From NCBI GenBank assembly GCA_945906725.1, contig CAMDRI010000042.1, positions 1 through 36,113 on the forward strand: DNA of 36,113 nucleotides. Direction: 5' to 3'. Below, piece by piece: positions 34,572-36,113 of the stretch. Origin of the DNA: Candidatus Kuenenia stuttgartensis. Lineage in GTDB: Bacteria; Planctomycetota; Planctomycetia; Planctomycetales; Planctomycetaceae. The first letter of the stretch is position 1. Each line of letters opens with the position of its first letter. The notes under the pieces were generated by a model that made no database searches, was not told the DNA's origin, and worked only from the letters and a program-made list of their open reading frames with translations. Both the position numbers and the translations under genes were made by a program.

Positions 34572-35360
34572 ATGTCATCGAGCAATTACCTGCAATCCCT
34601 TTTCGGCCTCGATGGTATGACCGCCATAGTGATTGGCGGAACTGGTACACTCGGCGGAGCGTTCTGCGATGCTCTCGCTGGAGCCGGAGCACACGTCCTC
34701 GTTGTCGGTCGCGATGAAGTCGATGGCAACGCTCGCGTTGCTGCGATTCAGCAGGCCAACGGCAGCGCGGAATTCTTTCGAGCCGACTCGACCAGCCGAG
34801 CCGACTTGGAGGCGATCGTCTCGCATCTCGATCAGCACGGACGGAATTGCGACGTGCTGATCAACGGAGCGGGGACGAATTCGCCGACGCCATTTTTGGA
34901 GATTACCGACGAAGAGTGGGACCGCATTTTTAACATCAACGTCCGAGCGTTGCGGCTGGCGTGTCAGGTCTTTGGCAAGTTTCTGCTCGACAAGGGACGC
35001 GGCGGTTCGATCATCAACATCGCGTCGCTCAGTTCGGTGATTCCGCTGTCGCGAGTCTTCACGTACTCTGCGACGAAGGCGGCGGTGCTCAATCTAACGC
35101 TGAATCTGGCTCGCGAGTGGGCCACGAAAGGGATTCGCGTCAATGCCCTTTCGCCCGGCTTCTTCCCCGCCGAGCAGAACCGCAAAGTGCTCACGCCCGA
35201 CCGCGTTGAAAACATCATGCGGCACACGCCAATGAACCGCTTCGGCAACCCTGAAGAATTGGCCGGAGCGATCCTGCTGATGGCCTCGCCGAAAGCCGGC
35301 AGCTTTCTGACCGGCGAGAACATCGTCGTGGATGGCGGTTTTTTGTCGATGACGATTTGA
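34572..35360 (+). CDS. Short-chain dehydrogenase, D-mannonate oxidoreductase (YjmF/UxuB)-like
   Basis: A 262-residue NAD(P)-dependent oxidoreductase of the Rossmann fold. The nucleotide loop is GGTGTLGGAF, followed by VINGAGTNSP-like LINGAGTNSP, the active-site Ser in IINIASLSS, and YSATKAAVLNLT with the catalytic Tyr and Lys. Its SPGFFPAEQNRKVL and HTPMNRFGNPEELAGAILLMAS are close to SDR-type D-mannonate/fructuronate oxidoreductases, so hexuronate metabolism is the best guess. There is no other uronate gene in the window, and the link to the preceding MqnD-like gene is unexplained. Stops of this gene and the minus-strand DUF817 gene are 8 nt apart. Confidence 0.88.
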   Translation: MSSSNYLQSLFGLDGMTAIVIGGTGTLGGAFCDALAGAGAHVLVVGRDEVDGNARVAAIQQANGSAEFFRADSTSRADLEAIVSHLDQHGRNCDVLINGAGTNSPTPFLEITDEEWDRIFNINVRALRLACQVFGKFLLDKGRGGSIINIASLSSVIPLSRVFTYSATKAAVLNLTLNLAREWATKGIRVNALSPGFFPAEQNRKVLTPDRVENIMRHTPMNRFGNPEELAGAILLMASPKAGSFLTGENIVVDGGFLSMTI

Positions 35361-35367
35361 GTGGAAA

Positions 35368-35970
35368 TTATTTGGTCGCTGGAGCGAGATCCGCAGACTG
35401 TGTCGCACGTCGTTCCCGCCAGTGCTTGAGATCGGCGACGATCACGAAGCTGATGATGACCAGCAGGAACCACGAACTCAGCTTCTGCGCCGACACAGCG
35501 GTCCAGCGAGCGATCTGCTCTGGATAGACCCACGCGCCGAAGAACGTGGCGATGTTTTCGGCCACCCAGATGAAGAAGCCGATCATAAAGAAACGACAGC
35601 ACCAGCGGCATCCGGCGGCGTACTTTCCAGACCGTGAAATACACGTTTGTCCTCCAAAAGAACACGAAGACCAGCGGAATCAAGACCGACCGCACGTCGT
35701 GCACGAAGGCGTTCGTGAAGAAGTTCCCGTAGATCGCCACGCACAGCGGAACGCTCAGCCGATACGACGGGTAGTACTTCAGTTCTAAATCAAGGATGCG
35801 CCACGATTGGCACATGTAGCTGGCGACGGCCGCGTACATGAAGCCGCTGTAGAGCGGAACTGTGCCCAACTTCGTGTAGCCGAATTCCGGATAGCTCCAC
35901 GCCCGACGGCTGGATGCGTCTTGAAGAGTTCCAGCATCAGCCCGATCAGATGAAACATCCCCAGCCCCAC
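35368..35970 (-). pseudogene. DUF817-family membrane protein gene broken by frameshifts
   Basis: The three frames together give a DUF817-like polytopic membrane protein. Frame 1 (from about 35966) reads MFHLIGLMLELFKTHPAVG, frame 2 reads WSYPEFGYTKLGTVPLYSGF, then SYMCQSWRILDLELKYYPSY and further to MPLVLSFL, and frame 3 (from 35586) reads MIGFFIWVAENIATFFGAW to the stop at 35368. One base is missing in a G-run near 35910 and one extra T lies in a T-run near 35590. The N-terminal third of the family is not recognisable in the last 140 nt of the window. This is either a true pseudogene or two homopolymer sequencing errors. Function of DUF817 is unknown. Confidence 0.75.
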
Positions 35971-36113
35971 ATTTCCCAGATGACTTCCCTCGCCTTGGCA
36001 TGCGATTTGCGCCACACACCTGAAAAACAGGGGTTTGCTGCCAAGATGTGTCAAGGTGATAGGGGAACCCAATGGGTGACGCGAAAAACGAGGATTTGCG
36101 GGTCGGTTTTGAC

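Noticed and set aside
34964-36019. One long minus-strand frame covering DUF817 and the SDR gene
   Set aside because: Only the upstream part matches DUF817; the rest is antisense to the SDR gene after a frameshift.

Overview
The window looks like a piece of chromosome from a member of the Planctomycetota. The basis is the gene content: a PSD1-type cytochrome protein (DUF1549/DUF1553), a PVC-type heme-binding protein tail, a DUF1080 protein, a tandem-DUF4159 protein, a Ser/Thr kinase with a large extracytoplasmic half, an ECF sigma/anti-sigma pair, and a scattered, incomplete division and cell-wall (dcw) gene set. The DNA is GC-rich and its gaps carry palindromic repeats. The genus cannot be read from the sequence. 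No tRNA, rRNA or CRISPR array was recognised.

Layout. Bases 1-2255: the tail of a PVC-type cytochrome-like gene, a doubtful small membrane ORF and queA on the minus strand. Bases 2384-9519 (plus strand): a GT4 glycosyltransferase and then a dcw-like block of mraZ, rsmH, a LysM membrane protein, an FtsL-like protein and an FtsI-type transpeptidase. Bases 9532-13100: a DUF4159 protein divergent from a MoxR ATPase. Bases 13107-13826: a decayed IS4-family element bounded by 15-bp inverted repeats. Bases 13827-18232: metabolic genes gcvT and a YjhG/YagF-type dehydratase (minus) and nadA (plus). Bases 18316-21252: two secreted proteins, one with a LamG fold apparently split by a propeller-like insert and one with DUF1080. 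Bases 21365-23285: ddl overlapping an FtsQ-like gene, a second dcw fragment about 12 kb from the first. Bases 23297-27550: a metallophosphoesterase, a small helical protein and a receptor-type kinase. Bases 27580-33181 (minus): a compact ECF sigma, anti-sigma, exported helical protein and PSD1 cytochrome operon. Bases 33239-35970: a small Cys-rich protein, an MqnD-family protein, a short-chain dehydrogenase and a frameshifted DUF817 gene.

How the genes fit together. The clearest theme is peptidoglycan synthesis and division without a visible ftsZ. MraZ, RsmH, a LysM anchor, FtsL-like and FtsI-like proteins lie in one block, and Ddl plus an FtsQ-like protein in another. mraZ is preceded by TGG(G/T) boxes at an exact 10-nt period, and a strong terminator-like hairpin lies between mraZ and rsmH. 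A second theme is membrane signalling: an ECF sigma operon that carries a multidomain cytochrome gene, and a kinase with a beta-helix-like outer domain. Nothing here is a proven new system. The best candidates for a second look are the mraZ control region and leader, the LysM protein in the dcw block, the split LamG protein and the sigma/PSD1 operon.
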